64,000 bases of DNA from Leptasterias polaris. Its lineage: Eukaryota > Echinodermata > Asteroidea > Forcipulatida > Asteriidae. The DNA lies in assembly GCA_037783415.1 (NCBI GenBank), contig JAZGTN010000214.1, forward strand, positions 1,240,001 through 1,304,000. Reading direction: 5' to 3'. Below the pieces are notes generated by a model, which saw nothing but the letters and a program-made list of their open reading frames with translations, was not told where the DNA came from and did not search any database. Position numbers and translations under genes: made by a program. Below, one piece after another: positions 11,891 to 21,137 of this stretch. Position 1 is the stretch's first letter. The number at the start of each line of letters is the position of its first letter.

Positions 11891-12028
11891 GGTCGAATTT
11901 TGTTTGATGTGATTTGTTATCATATGGCTAGTGATGACACAAGAGAGCACACCTACTTGCTAGAATGTGACACAGAGGTTCAAGAGAAGCTAGCTAAACA
12001 TTTGAAAATGTTTAGAATAAGAAAAAAG
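11891..12028 (+). CDS. IBA57: IBA57, coding exon 2
   Basis: The exon runs from aatttttcag| to aaaaag|gtagg and encodes 46 residues (GRILFDVICYH ... LLECDTEVQEKLAKHL ... RIRKK). It matches the family segment GRxxYDVI ... LLECD ... LxxHLxxYRIRRKV. Both exon ends are phase 0. Confidence 0.9.
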
Positions 12029-12189
12029 GTAGGAATTATCGATCTTAAATTCAGTTTGACACGGCTCAATGCTCTTTTGTTTTAGTGTGTTTAATAATAT
12101 GAAGAAGCTTAGTGATATCTGAACAATTATTTCATAATTGAAGTCTAACAAACAAAAGATCTGCAAAAATTTGTCTGCAGTGCTCTGAT

Positions 12190-12400
12190 GTTCAAGTTCT
12201 GGTGGCTAAGTCTTTAGGGTGTTGGTTCAAATCCCAGTCATGACACTTGTGTCCTTGAGCAAGACACTTGACTATAATTGCTTCTCTTCACCAAGAGGCA
12301 AATGGGAACCTGTGAGGGCAGAGATGGTTGTTCTTGTGATTGAATTCGCTTGGTGCGCTGCACAGGCTGTAACTGAGATGGTGTAAGAAATGAAATAAAT
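12190..12400 (+). repeat. Dispersed tRNA-like/SINE repeat
   Basis: It contains ggttcaaatcccagtcatga, then tccttgagcaagacacttga and a cttctcttcacc block. A related sequence lies in reverse orientation at about 54990-55300. No coding content. Confidence 0.65.
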
Positions 12401-12648
12401 AGCCATGCACTGCTTAACTGGGGTAATAATGTTAATGCACCTGAATGTCAAATTGTCAACACCAATACTGAAACAAAAATGTTTTGTGAGCCAGACCTTA
12501 TGATCTTATGCTTAAAGTTGAATGTAGTTATGTTTTTCAAAGTATTAAAACTTACTCTCAATTAACGTTTTCATTCCCTTGGCCAATACCCTTTCTGTTT
12601 CTTGACTAGCTTTTTTGTTTCATTTCACTTTATATGGTAACTCATTAG

Positions 12649-12762
12649 GTTCTGTCTCTAAAAGAACTTCATGTTAGGTCTAAAGTTTAGTTCAGTTTCA
12701 AAGTTTATTCCAGGGTTGGGCTTCTGAGAGAAGTGAAATATGAGATGTCAGATTTCTATTAA
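12649..12762 (+). other. Possible degraded IBA57 middle exon
   Basis: A strong acceptor (long T-rich tract ending actcattag) precedes an in-phase stretch reading VLSLKELHVRSKV. This could continue from the RKK end of exon 2, but TAG at 12688-12690 and TAA at 12760-12762 interrupt it. Another frame reads PGLGF near 12710-12725, reminiscent of the family's DPRxxxLGWR. It may be chance similarity; I could not build a working exon. Confidence 0.2.
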
Positions 12763-12887
12763 GGTTGAAACAAACCCTCTAGCAGGAGAGATTAGATATT
12801 TGGTACCAGATTCATCCCCGTGCAATCAATAACAGAAGTCAGGAATGGAACTAATTTTCATCAGCTTAGTGTCTTTTCTCATGACAG

Positions 12888-13034
12888 TGACATGTCTTGT
12901 GCCAGATGCCACTGAGGCAAGTGTCGATGAATACAGACTTCACAGATACCGATGGGGAGTGCCAGAAGGGTTGATAGACCTACCCCAAGGGGAGTCCCTA
13001 CCCCTGGAATCCAACCTGGAATACATGAACGGTG
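12888..13034 (+). CDS. IBA57: IBA57, exon encoding the VPEG/LESN segment
   Basis: It encodes TCLVPDATEASVDEYRLHRY, then WGVPEGLIDLPQGESLPLES and NLEYMNG, a clear match to the family's HRYxxGVPEG and PLESNLxxMNG. The acceptor is either 12887 (catgacag|tgac) or 12905 (tgccag|atgcc). Both need one nucleotide from the exon before, whereas exon 2 ends in phase 0, so a further upstream exon is required. The exon ends with one spare base at ggtg|gtaagt, completed to Val by the next exon. Confidence 0.88.
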
Positions 13035-13819
13035 GTAAGTTTAAAGCAAATGTCATTTTACTTTAGCACCGTGTGGTGCAACTGTCGGTGTCACTTATTT
13101 TATAAATGCAAAATTTCCAAGCAGTTTCCTTCACACAGCTTTAACCAAGATAGATTCATGAAATTGTTTTGGAGTTAAAAAGAAAAGCCAAAATGATCTG
13201 TTTCTGATTATATGCCATTTCTATTAGGGAACTTAGGTATGGGAATCATTGTTGATGTTTTGGGTTTTTTCCAGGTTTTTATTTGTTTTTATTTGTATCC
13301 AGGCGCCCCCCGGGTAAAATTTTATTTATTTTTTTATTTTTATTTTTATTTTTTTTACAATCTGCCTGCTTAAAATTTAGCCACAAGTGTGTGTGGTGTC
13401 TTTTCCCCAAGCGGCAGGATGGATTTCTTTTTCATCCTATGCCTATCAAATTTGTTTCTTTCTGCCAAAATGAATCTTTCATGATATGTCACTTGTAATT
13501 GCTTAGATTTGCACGATAACATAAGCGTTTGAAACCTGACGTGCCAATTTGTCCTGGATAAAGTATATTTCATGTCGTTCTGGCATTCAAGTAAAGACTA
13601 TACACTAAGCTTGAACTATATGTTTTGAATGAATATGCATGAAACCAGATATTGCAGCGACCAGATCCAAACGCGAGATTTGTGGGATTAACAGTTTCTT
13701 TGAGTAAAATTAGAAAATTGGTATGGATCAGAAGAGCTTAAAAAGTGTGTCTATTTCTCGGTTTCAGGCACACAGAGGCTTGATTTTTTACCCCTCAAAA
13801 TGCCAAAAGCTCAGAGCTT

Positions 13820-13853
<34 letters not shown>

Positions 13854-13994
13854 CTCCACCCCTCAACCCCACCATCAATGTTACAGAATTTTTTCCAGTA
13901 AACTAAGAAGATTTATATAGATATCAAATAATAAACCACAAGAGAAACTGACTGGGTAAATTTTAAATGATTTTGGGTTGAACAAGGAAAAATT

Positions 13995-14055
13995 TACTAG
14001 AGCGGGATTTGAACCAACGACCTCCGGATTGACGATTTGGTTCAAATCCCGCTCA
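13995..14055. repeat. 18-bp perfect inverted repeat from SINE B-box region
   Basis: gagcgggatttgaaccaa (13995-14012) is exactly complementary to ttggttcaaatcccgctc (14038-14055). The 25-bp loop holds the rest of the tRNA-like arm. It marks the turn-round point of the inverted SINE. Confidence 0.85.
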
Positions 14056-14513
14056 TCACAACGCCAAGAGCTGTTGTCTGGCCCGTAGGCGCCCACTTCT
14101 GCGAATTGGCTGTGTCGAAAGTTTTTGAATATCTATTCTGTGCAGCCCAGCGTCCTTTAGATCAGTAACTGAGAGACCACTCCACTGAATCAAGTTGTTC
14201 ACCCAACTGGCTCGAGGGCGTCCTGGTCCTCTCCTTGTATGCATTGGAAAACCTGCAATCACTGCAGCTGAAAGACCACCACTTCGCACGGCATGACCAC
14301 ACCAGCTTGCTTTGCGCGCAAAAACTGTGTCAGACGAAAAAGTCCAGCGACCTCCAATGCGTCCTTCCAGATCCTCATTTGTCACAATGTCTTGCCATGA
14401 GAGACCGAAAAGGCGCCGCCATATCTCACGACCAAAAACATCGAGGCGTTTGGCTTCAGGTGTCTTAACTAACCATGTGCAGCAGCCATACGTTAGGTGC
14501 GAGGCCACTAAAC
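14056..14513 (-). pseudogene. LINE C-terminal domain, downstream half of the same element
   Basis: The continuation after the nested insertion reads FNCLVASHLTYGCCTW, then FGREIWRRLFGLSWQD, WCGHAVR and RRGPGRPRASWVNNL, ending RARQQLLAL-stop. These are the usual post-RT segments of such LINEs (YGCETW-type, GHxxR, GRPRxxW). Confidence 0.8.
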
Positions 14514-15533
14514 AGTTGAAAAATCTTGGGGTCATCTTCGATTGTAAGTTAAACATGCAAAGTCATATTCGTGAGGTATCTCGCAATGCATATTACCATC
14601 TGCATAATATCAGTAAGATCAAAAAATACTTAAATTATTCTGTCACTGAGCAAGTTATCACAATGCTAGTCATGTCTAAGATTGATTATTGCAATGCCTT
14701 GTTTGCAGGTTTACCCCAGTCCACACTGGCACCATTACAACGAGTACAAAATTGTGCTGCCAGGATTCTCACAGGAACCAGAAAATTTGAGCATATAACC
14801 CCTGTACTTATGAAGCTCCATTGGCTTCCGGTGAATTATAGAATCATGTATAAAATTTGTCTGTTAGTTCATAAATGTTTAAATGGTCTAGCCCCTGTTT
14901 ATCTCAGTGAATTACTGCATACTACTGGTTCCAGTTCACGTAGAAACACACGGTTGTCATGTGATAAAACCAGACTACAGCACTGTAACACCAGATTATG
15001 CACATTTGGGGATAGAGCTTTTTCTGCCATTGCCCCTAAATTATGGAACCAGCTGAACTTGTGCCTAAGGGAAACAGAGAGTATTGATGTTTTTAAATCC
15101 GGGCTGAAAACTTATTTCTTCCGAAAGGCATTTTTATGATTGTATAGACCCATGTTTTTGTTATTCTTGTGGTTTTTATTATCCCTAAAGGTCTCTTTTT
15201 GCACTTATTTTCCATTCTTTAAATTTTTTTTTTTTTTCTGGAGTTAAGTTTTGGTGTATGTCTCTTTTTTACAAATTTTATTGTGGTCACAGCTGGTCTG
15301 TTTTTACATTTACTTACCTTTGCATTTTAAAATATTGCATATTTCTATAATTGCTTGTAATTTTTGCTGATTTTAAACTTATTTTAATACCTTCTTGTTA
15401 ATTCTGTTAATGACTTTGTGTTTATCTATAGGGTTTTTGTTTTTAAATGTTACTCTGTAAGCGCCATGGAGCATTGTTTTCGATGGATTTGGCGCTATAT
15501 AAATTGTCACTATTATTATTATTATTATTATTG
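14514..15533 (+). mobile_element. 5'-truncated CR1-like LINE inserted in the RTE-like LINE
   Basis: The open frame to 15139 encodes the end of a reverse transcriptase: LGVIFDCKLNMQSHI, MSKIDYCNALFAGLP, RVQNCAARILTG, HWLPVNYRIMYKI, FGDRAFSAIAPKLWN and ids VFKSGLKTYFFRKAF-stop. A 390-bp AT-rich 3' UTR follows. It ends ggcgctatataaattgt plus (ATT)n at 15533, the usual tail of this class. Insertion is opposite in orientation to its host LINE. Confidence 0.8.
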
Positions 15534-15586
15534 ATGAGGTGTAGTTTAGTAGTTATGCTGATTCGGGTGGATTTGAGGTATGAGCA

Positions 15587-17449
15587 TCAATTGAGAGTCT
15601 CTTTGGCAATTGCGATACGAGAGCGAATCTCCATGGCATCATCTAAATTATGTGTGATGGTAGTGCCAAGGTACTTGAAGTGGGAGACACGTTTGAGCAC
15701 ACTGCCACAATAGGAGATCGTTTCACCGTCCATGGTGGATTGAATGAGCATATACACTGTTTTCTCATGGTGTATGTGTAATCCATAGCGTTCAGCAACA
15801 TCACCAAGGGTAGCCAGCATCTCATGTAGATCCTCTGCTGTGAGCGCCATTAATACCAAGTCATCTGCATATCTTTGTTCTTTGCACTGGACTCCTTCAA
15901 CATCAGGTGTGGCTAGGTGTGCTGTTTCTGCTGCCCATTCACGCATGAGGTGTTCCGTGTAGAGATTGAACAATGCTGGGGAGATTGGACAACCTTGCCT
16001 CACTACGACAGGGGTGTTGAAGGGGGCAGTCTTCTCTCCCTTCCAGAGGACTGTACCGTGTGCTTTGCTGTAGAGGTCCTCAATCAGCCTTACCACATCT
16101 TCCGGGGTGTTCAACTCTCGTAGAATGCTAATCAGCTTGCAGTGTAACACGCTGTCAAAAGCTTTCTTAAAGTCTACGAACACCACATGTAAAGGACGTT
16201 TTACTGCGAGATGGGCCTGGAACACACCTTTGACACGGAAAATTGCATCCACTGTTGACATTCCGCGCATGAAACCACATTGTGTGTTCGATACCTCATC
16301 CTCGACGATGGTGTTGAGTCTTTGTTGGATCACATTCAAAACAATCTTACTGGCATGGCTTATCAAAGCGAGAGTACGGTAGTTTCCACATTCCCTACGA
16401 TCATTCTTCTTGTGGAGTGTGATGTAGGTGGACTCTGTCCTCGAGGGTGGCCAATTACCGGACTGCCATATCCGGCATACTGCATGTTGTAATGCTGCTT
16501 GTATGTCGTCATCTTTAGCCATCGCCTTTATGAAATCACCACATACATGGTCAGATCCTGCTGCCTTGTTGTTCTTAAGTGACATGATTGCCTTTGAGAT
16601 TTCAGGTCTTGTGGGAATTTCTGGTTGGTAATCATGTGATGGTAGGTAGGTGATGGTAGGTCGGGTTACATTAGCATGAAAGAGAACCTGAGCATAGCGT
16701 TCCCATCTTTTCAACTCCTCTTCCGCAGTCATTAGTGTGACCCCGGCCTCATCCTTGATGTTAGTATTAGGTGCAGAGCGCTTGCCAATAAGACAGTCTG
16801 CAGTCTTGAAGAGTGTGTGCAAGTCGTTGGTGTAGAAAGTCATATTCATCTTATCAATGTTATCATTTAGCCAGCAGTCTAGATCTGTTTTGCAGGCTCT
16901 TTTTACAGCATTTGAAAGGCGTTGATGATCAGGTGTGTTTCTTGCATCATGCTTATCGTGAATAAGCTGGAGTGTTTGAAGAGAGAGATACATGTATGGT
17001 TTGCTCTTGTTGGTTTCTACAATACCACACAAGTCTAGTGATACCTCATGGATTGTCTGTGCGATATCCTCAAGGCAGGACTCTTTGTGTAAACGTGACC
17101 GCACTGCATCTTGCATATTCTTCACTGTAGTGATGTCTAGCAGGGCAGGTGTGTTGGGTTTAGGTAGTTTGCCGGGTCGCTTATGTCGTTTCCGTGGCTG
17201 TCGCAGTTTGATCTTGATATTACAAAGGATTAGACGATGGTCGGTCTCAAAAGATGCACTGAAGGAACGGCAATCGACAAGCCATGAACGTGCTGATTGG
17301 GGAACTAGTATGTGATCAATTGCGTTTCTGGCATTCCCTGCTCGACTGATCCAGGTGATCTTGTGTGCTGCCCGTTTCTTGAACCATGTGTGTGCTGCAG
17401 TCAAGCTGTGGCTAGTGCAGAAATTGATCATTGCGGGCACCAAAACCAT
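15587..17449 (-). pseudogene. LINE endonuclease C-terminus plus reverse transcriptase
   Basis: About 620 codons remain open. The N-terminal 75 residues are the end of an AP-type endonuclease (AIDHILV, then FETDHRLI). The reverse transcriptase follows: LKNNKAAGSDHV, NYRTLALISHASKIVL, FVDFKKAFDSV, VRQGCPISPALFNLY, the catalytic RYADDLVLMA, and FKYLGTTIT. Just past ETLN the frame hits a stop (TGA) and then the nested plus-strand LINE. The enzyme would copy its own RNA at a nicked target; this copy lacks the endonuclease N-terminus and is dead. Confidence 0.85.
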
Positions 17450-17702
17450 GTGGTCTAGTCAATTTTTCCTTGTTCAACCCAAAATCATTTAAAATTTACC
17501 CAGTCAGTTTCCCTTGTGGTTTATTATTTGATATCTGATATAAAAAGTCGCATCCCCTTATGGTGATCCCCTGGCTGCCGCTTCCCAGGTTGTATCGTAT
17601 ACTTGGGTGTGATCCTTGGCTACACGGCAGTTTACGGTTGAATGGCTTCTGACTGGCACCCACCGAACAAGGATATTGATAAAATAGGGAGACCGCCATC
17701 AT

Positions 17703-17775
17703 AGGGCTAGATAGCTCAGTTGGTAGAGCGCCGGCACGTCAATCCGGAGGTCGTTGGTTCAAATCCCGCTCTAGT
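17703..17775 (+). repeat. tRNA-like SINE head (anticodon-position GTC)
   Basis: tagctcagttggtagagc (D arm, A box) and ggttcaaatccc (B box) are clear. The anticodon-arm loop would read ACGTCAA. The acceptor and T stems do not pair properly and position 33 is C, so this is a tRNA-derived SINE head and not a tRNA gene. The tail to 17803 is shared with the inverted copies. Confidence 0.65.
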
Positions 17776-18599
17776 CAATTTTTCCTTGTTCAACCCAAAA
17801 TCAAGATTTATATAGATCTGATTTCCAAAAAGAGTGTGTCTATTTCTCTGTTTTAGGCACATGGAGGCTTGTTTTTTCACCCCTCAAAATGCCAAAAGCT
17901 CGGAGCTTCCGGGGACTTCGCCCCTGAACCCCCACCATCGATGTTACAGAAATGTTTCCAGTAAATTTAGAAGATTTATATGGATCTGATTTCCAATAAG
18001 AGTGTGTCTATTTCTCTGTTTTAGGCACATGGAGGCGTGGTTTTTCACCCCTCAAAATGCCGAAAGCTCAGAGCTTCGCCCCTGGACCCCACCAGGGGCC
18101 GTAAGGCCGGCCCCTGGACCCCACCCATCCTTGGTTTACCCTCTAATACAAAATCCTGGTTGCGCCGTTGTGCCCCCGGTTTAAAAAATACTGGATCCGC
18201 CCCTGGTATCTCTCTTTTTAATCTAACCACCAAAATTATTGTCAAGATTGAAATCATATTTTGGGGAATCGCATTTGAGAAGCTGGCTTCAGTTTCATTT
18301 CAGAACTGTGTTATTCATTTCTTTTAATTATTTAAATTTTATTCTATGTCAGCACCTCATAATAATAAGAGTTCTTATAAAGCACACATATCCTAGACAA
18401 CGCTAGAACAAGGCACTGGGCAAAAGAAGAATCAACAATAAATGAGCTCTGAAGAATTCAGTCTTCAACAGTTTCTTGAATTTCCTCAGGGATTCAGACT
18501 AACAGACTTCTGGAAGGATTTTTCTCAGCTACTTTTTCAGTAGATACAAGCGCTTTTCAATATTCAGTAAACTAGTCACTGTTGTTTTGCTGCCCACAG

Positions 18600-18699
18600 T
18601 GAGTTTCAGCAAAGGATGTTACTTCGGCCAAGAGCTAACTGCAAGAACACATTACACTGGAGTGATCAGGAAGAGGATTATGCCAGTTGAGATCTTCAG
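18600..18699 (+). CDS. IBA57: IBA57, signature exon (KGCYxGQE)
   Basis: tgcccacag| opens the exon. It completes Val and encodes [20 protein letters not shown], then [20 protein letters not shown] is the diagnostic motif of the YgfZ/IBA57/CAF17 family, with the conserved cysteine present. Ends phase 2 at ttcag|gtaatt. Confidence 0.95.
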
Positions 18700-18761
18700 G
18701 TAATTTCTTGACATTGATACTTTGCTCTAATGAGGTGTTACAACAAGAACTTTAAAACCAG

Positions 18762-18786
18762 CCCCTCCCCCCCCCCCCCCCCCCCA
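18762..18786. repeat. Poly-C tract
   Basis: An interrupted run of about 24 Cs in the IBA57 intron. A similar run lies at 29702-29717. Confidence 0.8.
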
Positions 18787-19196
18787 CCTGTCTTCTTCAT
18801 TGTTCATCCCTTTGCTTTATGTGCTTTCTGCCTAGTCTTGTCTGGCACCCTGTATGGGCATTCACATTTTTTTTACCAAAAATTGTTTCTAATTGCAAGT
18901 TGTCACATTTCTCTCAATAAACAGCTCCGTGTCACACTGAAGACAGTTAATGTAGTTTTGAGCATATGCACTTTTCCCAGAATAATGGATTTATCCATCA
19001 AGACAGCGACCATCTATTGTCCCTAAAGTATAGAATTGTGATTGGAATATTGATCGAACTGTTGAGGTTGAGCAAACTTTTTGATTTTGGCAAACTTTTA
19101 TGTTTGAAGACAAGTACCAGTGAAGTAAGGTCTTGGACAATAAAAAAGCACCATCACCATCATTGATTTATATTATATGTGATTTTTTGTTTGTAG

Positions 19197-19313
19197 TCAT
19201 GGAACATCTCATCTTGAAACAGGAGCTAAAATCATCGAGGAAGGCAAGAATGTTGGGAAATTGCGAGGTTGCCATGGGAACCGTGGGTTAGCTTTGCTAC
19301 GAGTTGCCAAATG
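19197..19313 (+). CDS. IBA57: IBA57, penultimate exon
   Basis: tttgtttgtag| to aaatg|gtaagag. It encodes SHGTSHLETGAKIIEEGKNV, then GKLRGCHGNRGLALLRVAKW, matching the family's G..V....VGK.R...G..GLALLR. It enters in phase 2 and leaves in phase 2, both compatible with its neighbours. Confidence 0.92.
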
Positions 19314-19804
19314 GTAAGAGATCAAATAGTTTGTTGTTATCACGTTTAGCAAGAAATTGAATTTTAAGTGGAATTTTAAACTTAAGGTTTGTGGTGACAC
19401 AATGTACAAATGATTTATCAATACAAACCTTTGTACCATGATTTTCGACCTTACAAGTTCTCTTGCAGGTTAAGTCGACCTAATTTGTCGACTGTGAATT
19501 GGCAGGGCTGACTAAATCAACCCTAATTTGGACATGTTTGTATACTTATTACTGTGAAAGTTCAAGCTGTGATCGAAACAAAAGGTTTAGAGATCAGCTT
19601 TCAAATTGTGTATGTCTTGACTGCATTTGTTGTTCTACAAATTATATTTGCACTTTCAAAAATAAATAGTAATTTACAGCTTTAAATGCATGGCATTGTA
19701 TGTATTTATTCCAGGGCACTGCTAGGGTATAAGAGGTGTACTATCTTGATTGTGTGGCCAGACAACACTTTAACAATTAGTGTGTCTTCTTGTTCCCTCT
19801 ACAG

Positions 19805-19910
19805 TAAAGACAAGAAGCTGTTAATAATTGGAGAGGATGGAAGCCGAACGGAGTTAGTCGCCAGCGTGCCGTCATGGTGGCCTCAAGACCAGGACGAAGC
19901 AAGAGATTAA
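19805..19910 (+). CDS. IBA57: IBA57, last exon
   Basis: ctctacag| opens the exon. It encodes KDKKLLIIGEDGSRTELVAS, then VPSWWPQDQDEARD and TAA. The VPxWWP ending is typical of IBA57. The model without the missing exon covers about 275 residues; family members are usually around 350. Confidence 0.93.
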
Positions 19911-19991
19911 CAACCAGTTCTGGACATTTGGAAATTATAAAGCTAAGGCCAAACAGAAAGTACATTCTGCACATGTGAAATTTTGTCCTTA

Positions 19992-19997
19992 AATAAA
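19992..19997 (+). terminator. Poly(A) signal of IBA57
   Basis: AATAAA lies 82 bp after the IBA57 stop codon in an AT-rich 3' UTR. Confidence 0.6.
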
Positions 19998-20689
19998 AAC
20001 AAGATTTCTACCCTGTTTGTTTTTCCAGCATGTCGCTGGGAAAAAAAATCATGGGTACATTTTGATAATGATACACATTGAACAGATTGAAAAGAACTCA
20101 TGGAACAGTAATTTCAACATTATTTGTTAATCAATTATCCAACGCTGTGTCAATGGGTAATATAAAGTACAGAAAATTGTCAAGATCCGCAGAGATTTAT
20201 CAGTTGTTGATATTGTCTTTGCATCGCCCATGAATTTGGCTCTGTACACAGTGTACTATGACACAAGTCAGCTTGTTTATTGCACAAACCATGATCATCA
20301 AATGAAGGTAAAACTTATTCACATTATTATTAGATTATTATATTCAATTGATATATACATCTAGCTGAACATTGATTCATAATTTTGAATAAAGTATACA
20401 TAAATGTGAATGTTTGTGCCGCTCAAAGGGTGAACTGATGTCTTTGTACATTTATTTTACATTCCATGGTACTTTGTTGCAATTTTTTAAGTTAGGATAG
20501 GGTTACACTATGAAAAAACTTTGCTGTGAAACCAACATGAAATCTCAGTAAAGTGCAGGTTTTGGCTACAAATTAAAGGAATTATTTCTCTTTCACCTAA
20601 CTTGAACCATTCTTGAAGGGAATTTCAAATCCCATTATGAAAAAAGAGTCTCTAGACTATTGACTGGCCTCCTTGAATTTCACCGTGAT

Positions 20690-21080
20690 TTCTGGGAGTG
20701 CGCGACCCAAACTGATGGACTATTGGTCATGTTCTCCTCAACTGAACACTTACTCAGTAAGTGCCTAAAATATGAGCCAAACTGAAGTACTATTAGGCAT
20801 GTTCTTTTCAAATATGACCAAAACTGATGGGTCATGTTGTCTCCAACTGTACATGGACTCGGTACGTGCCTCAAATATGGCCCAAGCTGATGTACTATTA
20901 GTCATGTTCTTTTCAACTGAACATGTACTCAGTAAGTGCCTCAAATATGGCCCAAGCTGATGTAGTTATGTATCATGTTCTTTTCTACTGAACATGTACT
21001 CGGTAATAAGTGCCTCAAATATGGCCCAAACTGATGTACTATGGGTCATGTTCTCTTCAACTGAACATGTACTGAGTACA
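20690..21080 (+). repeat. Minisatellite, about 74-bp unit, about five copies
   Basis: Units read 'caaatatggcccaaactga', 'tgtactattggtcatgttct', 'cttcaactgaacatgtact' and 'cagtaagtgcct', with internal indels. Copies diverge more towards the left end. Confidence 0.85.
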
Positions 21081-21137
21081 CTTCCATCTTTGTGTTTGTT
21101 TACCACTTCCCTCCTTGTGTTTATTAACCACTTCCAT

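Larger units (their letters stand above)
14056..17450 (-). mobile_element. Truncated non-LTR retrotransposon (RTE-like)
   Basis: A minus-strand LINE, 5'-truncated within its endonuclease and interrupted by a second LINE at about 14514-15533. Its 3' end (…ttgtgatga) abuts the SINE B-box sequence gcgggatttgaacc, its target. The parts are described in the two minus-strand coding entries. Lengths and motifs fit the endonuclease/reverse-transcriptase LINEs common in invertebrates; clade assignment is tentative. Confidence 0.75.
13918..17803. mobile_element. Inverted SINE-like arms enclosing a LINE
   Basis: The segment has target-site duplication AGATTTATATAGAT on both sides. Its left end (13918-13999) is the reverse complement of 17455-17540. 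Both arms contain a tRNA-like 3' half and the tail ttttccttgttcaaccc. A third copy of the tail, in plus orientation, follows the tRNA-like head at 17703-17775. The arrangement looks like a twin-primed or palindromic SINE insertion later split by the LINE. Confidence 0.55.
13290..18210. mobile_element. Copy of the 33.6-kb GC-rich element, split by insertions
   Basis: The two flanks, 13290-13917 and 17804-18210, are the reverse complement of adjoining parts of the element at 33605-35150. For instance, the same 67-codon frame occurs at 13370-13573 (-) and 34684-34887 (+). Together they make one copy interrupted by 3.9 kb at 13918-17803. The interruption is flanked by the 14-bp duplication AGATTTATATAGAT. 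The right flank carries the internal 'aggggcgaagccc'-type repeats and a duplicated 110-bp block. Confidence 0.7.

Noticed and set aside
13370..13573. 67-codon frame conserved with 34684-34887
   Set aside because: Conservation is explained by two copies of the same transposon; the frame is short and lacks recognisable protein features.
14235..14468. Plus-strand frames antisense to the LINEs (also within 15900-17315)
   Set aside because: Shadows of the minus-strand LINE coding sequence.
17703..17775. tRNA-Asp gene
   Set aside because: A and B boxes are good but the acceptor and T stems do not pair and the loop lacks U33; the same tail occurs in other copies, so it is a SINE head.
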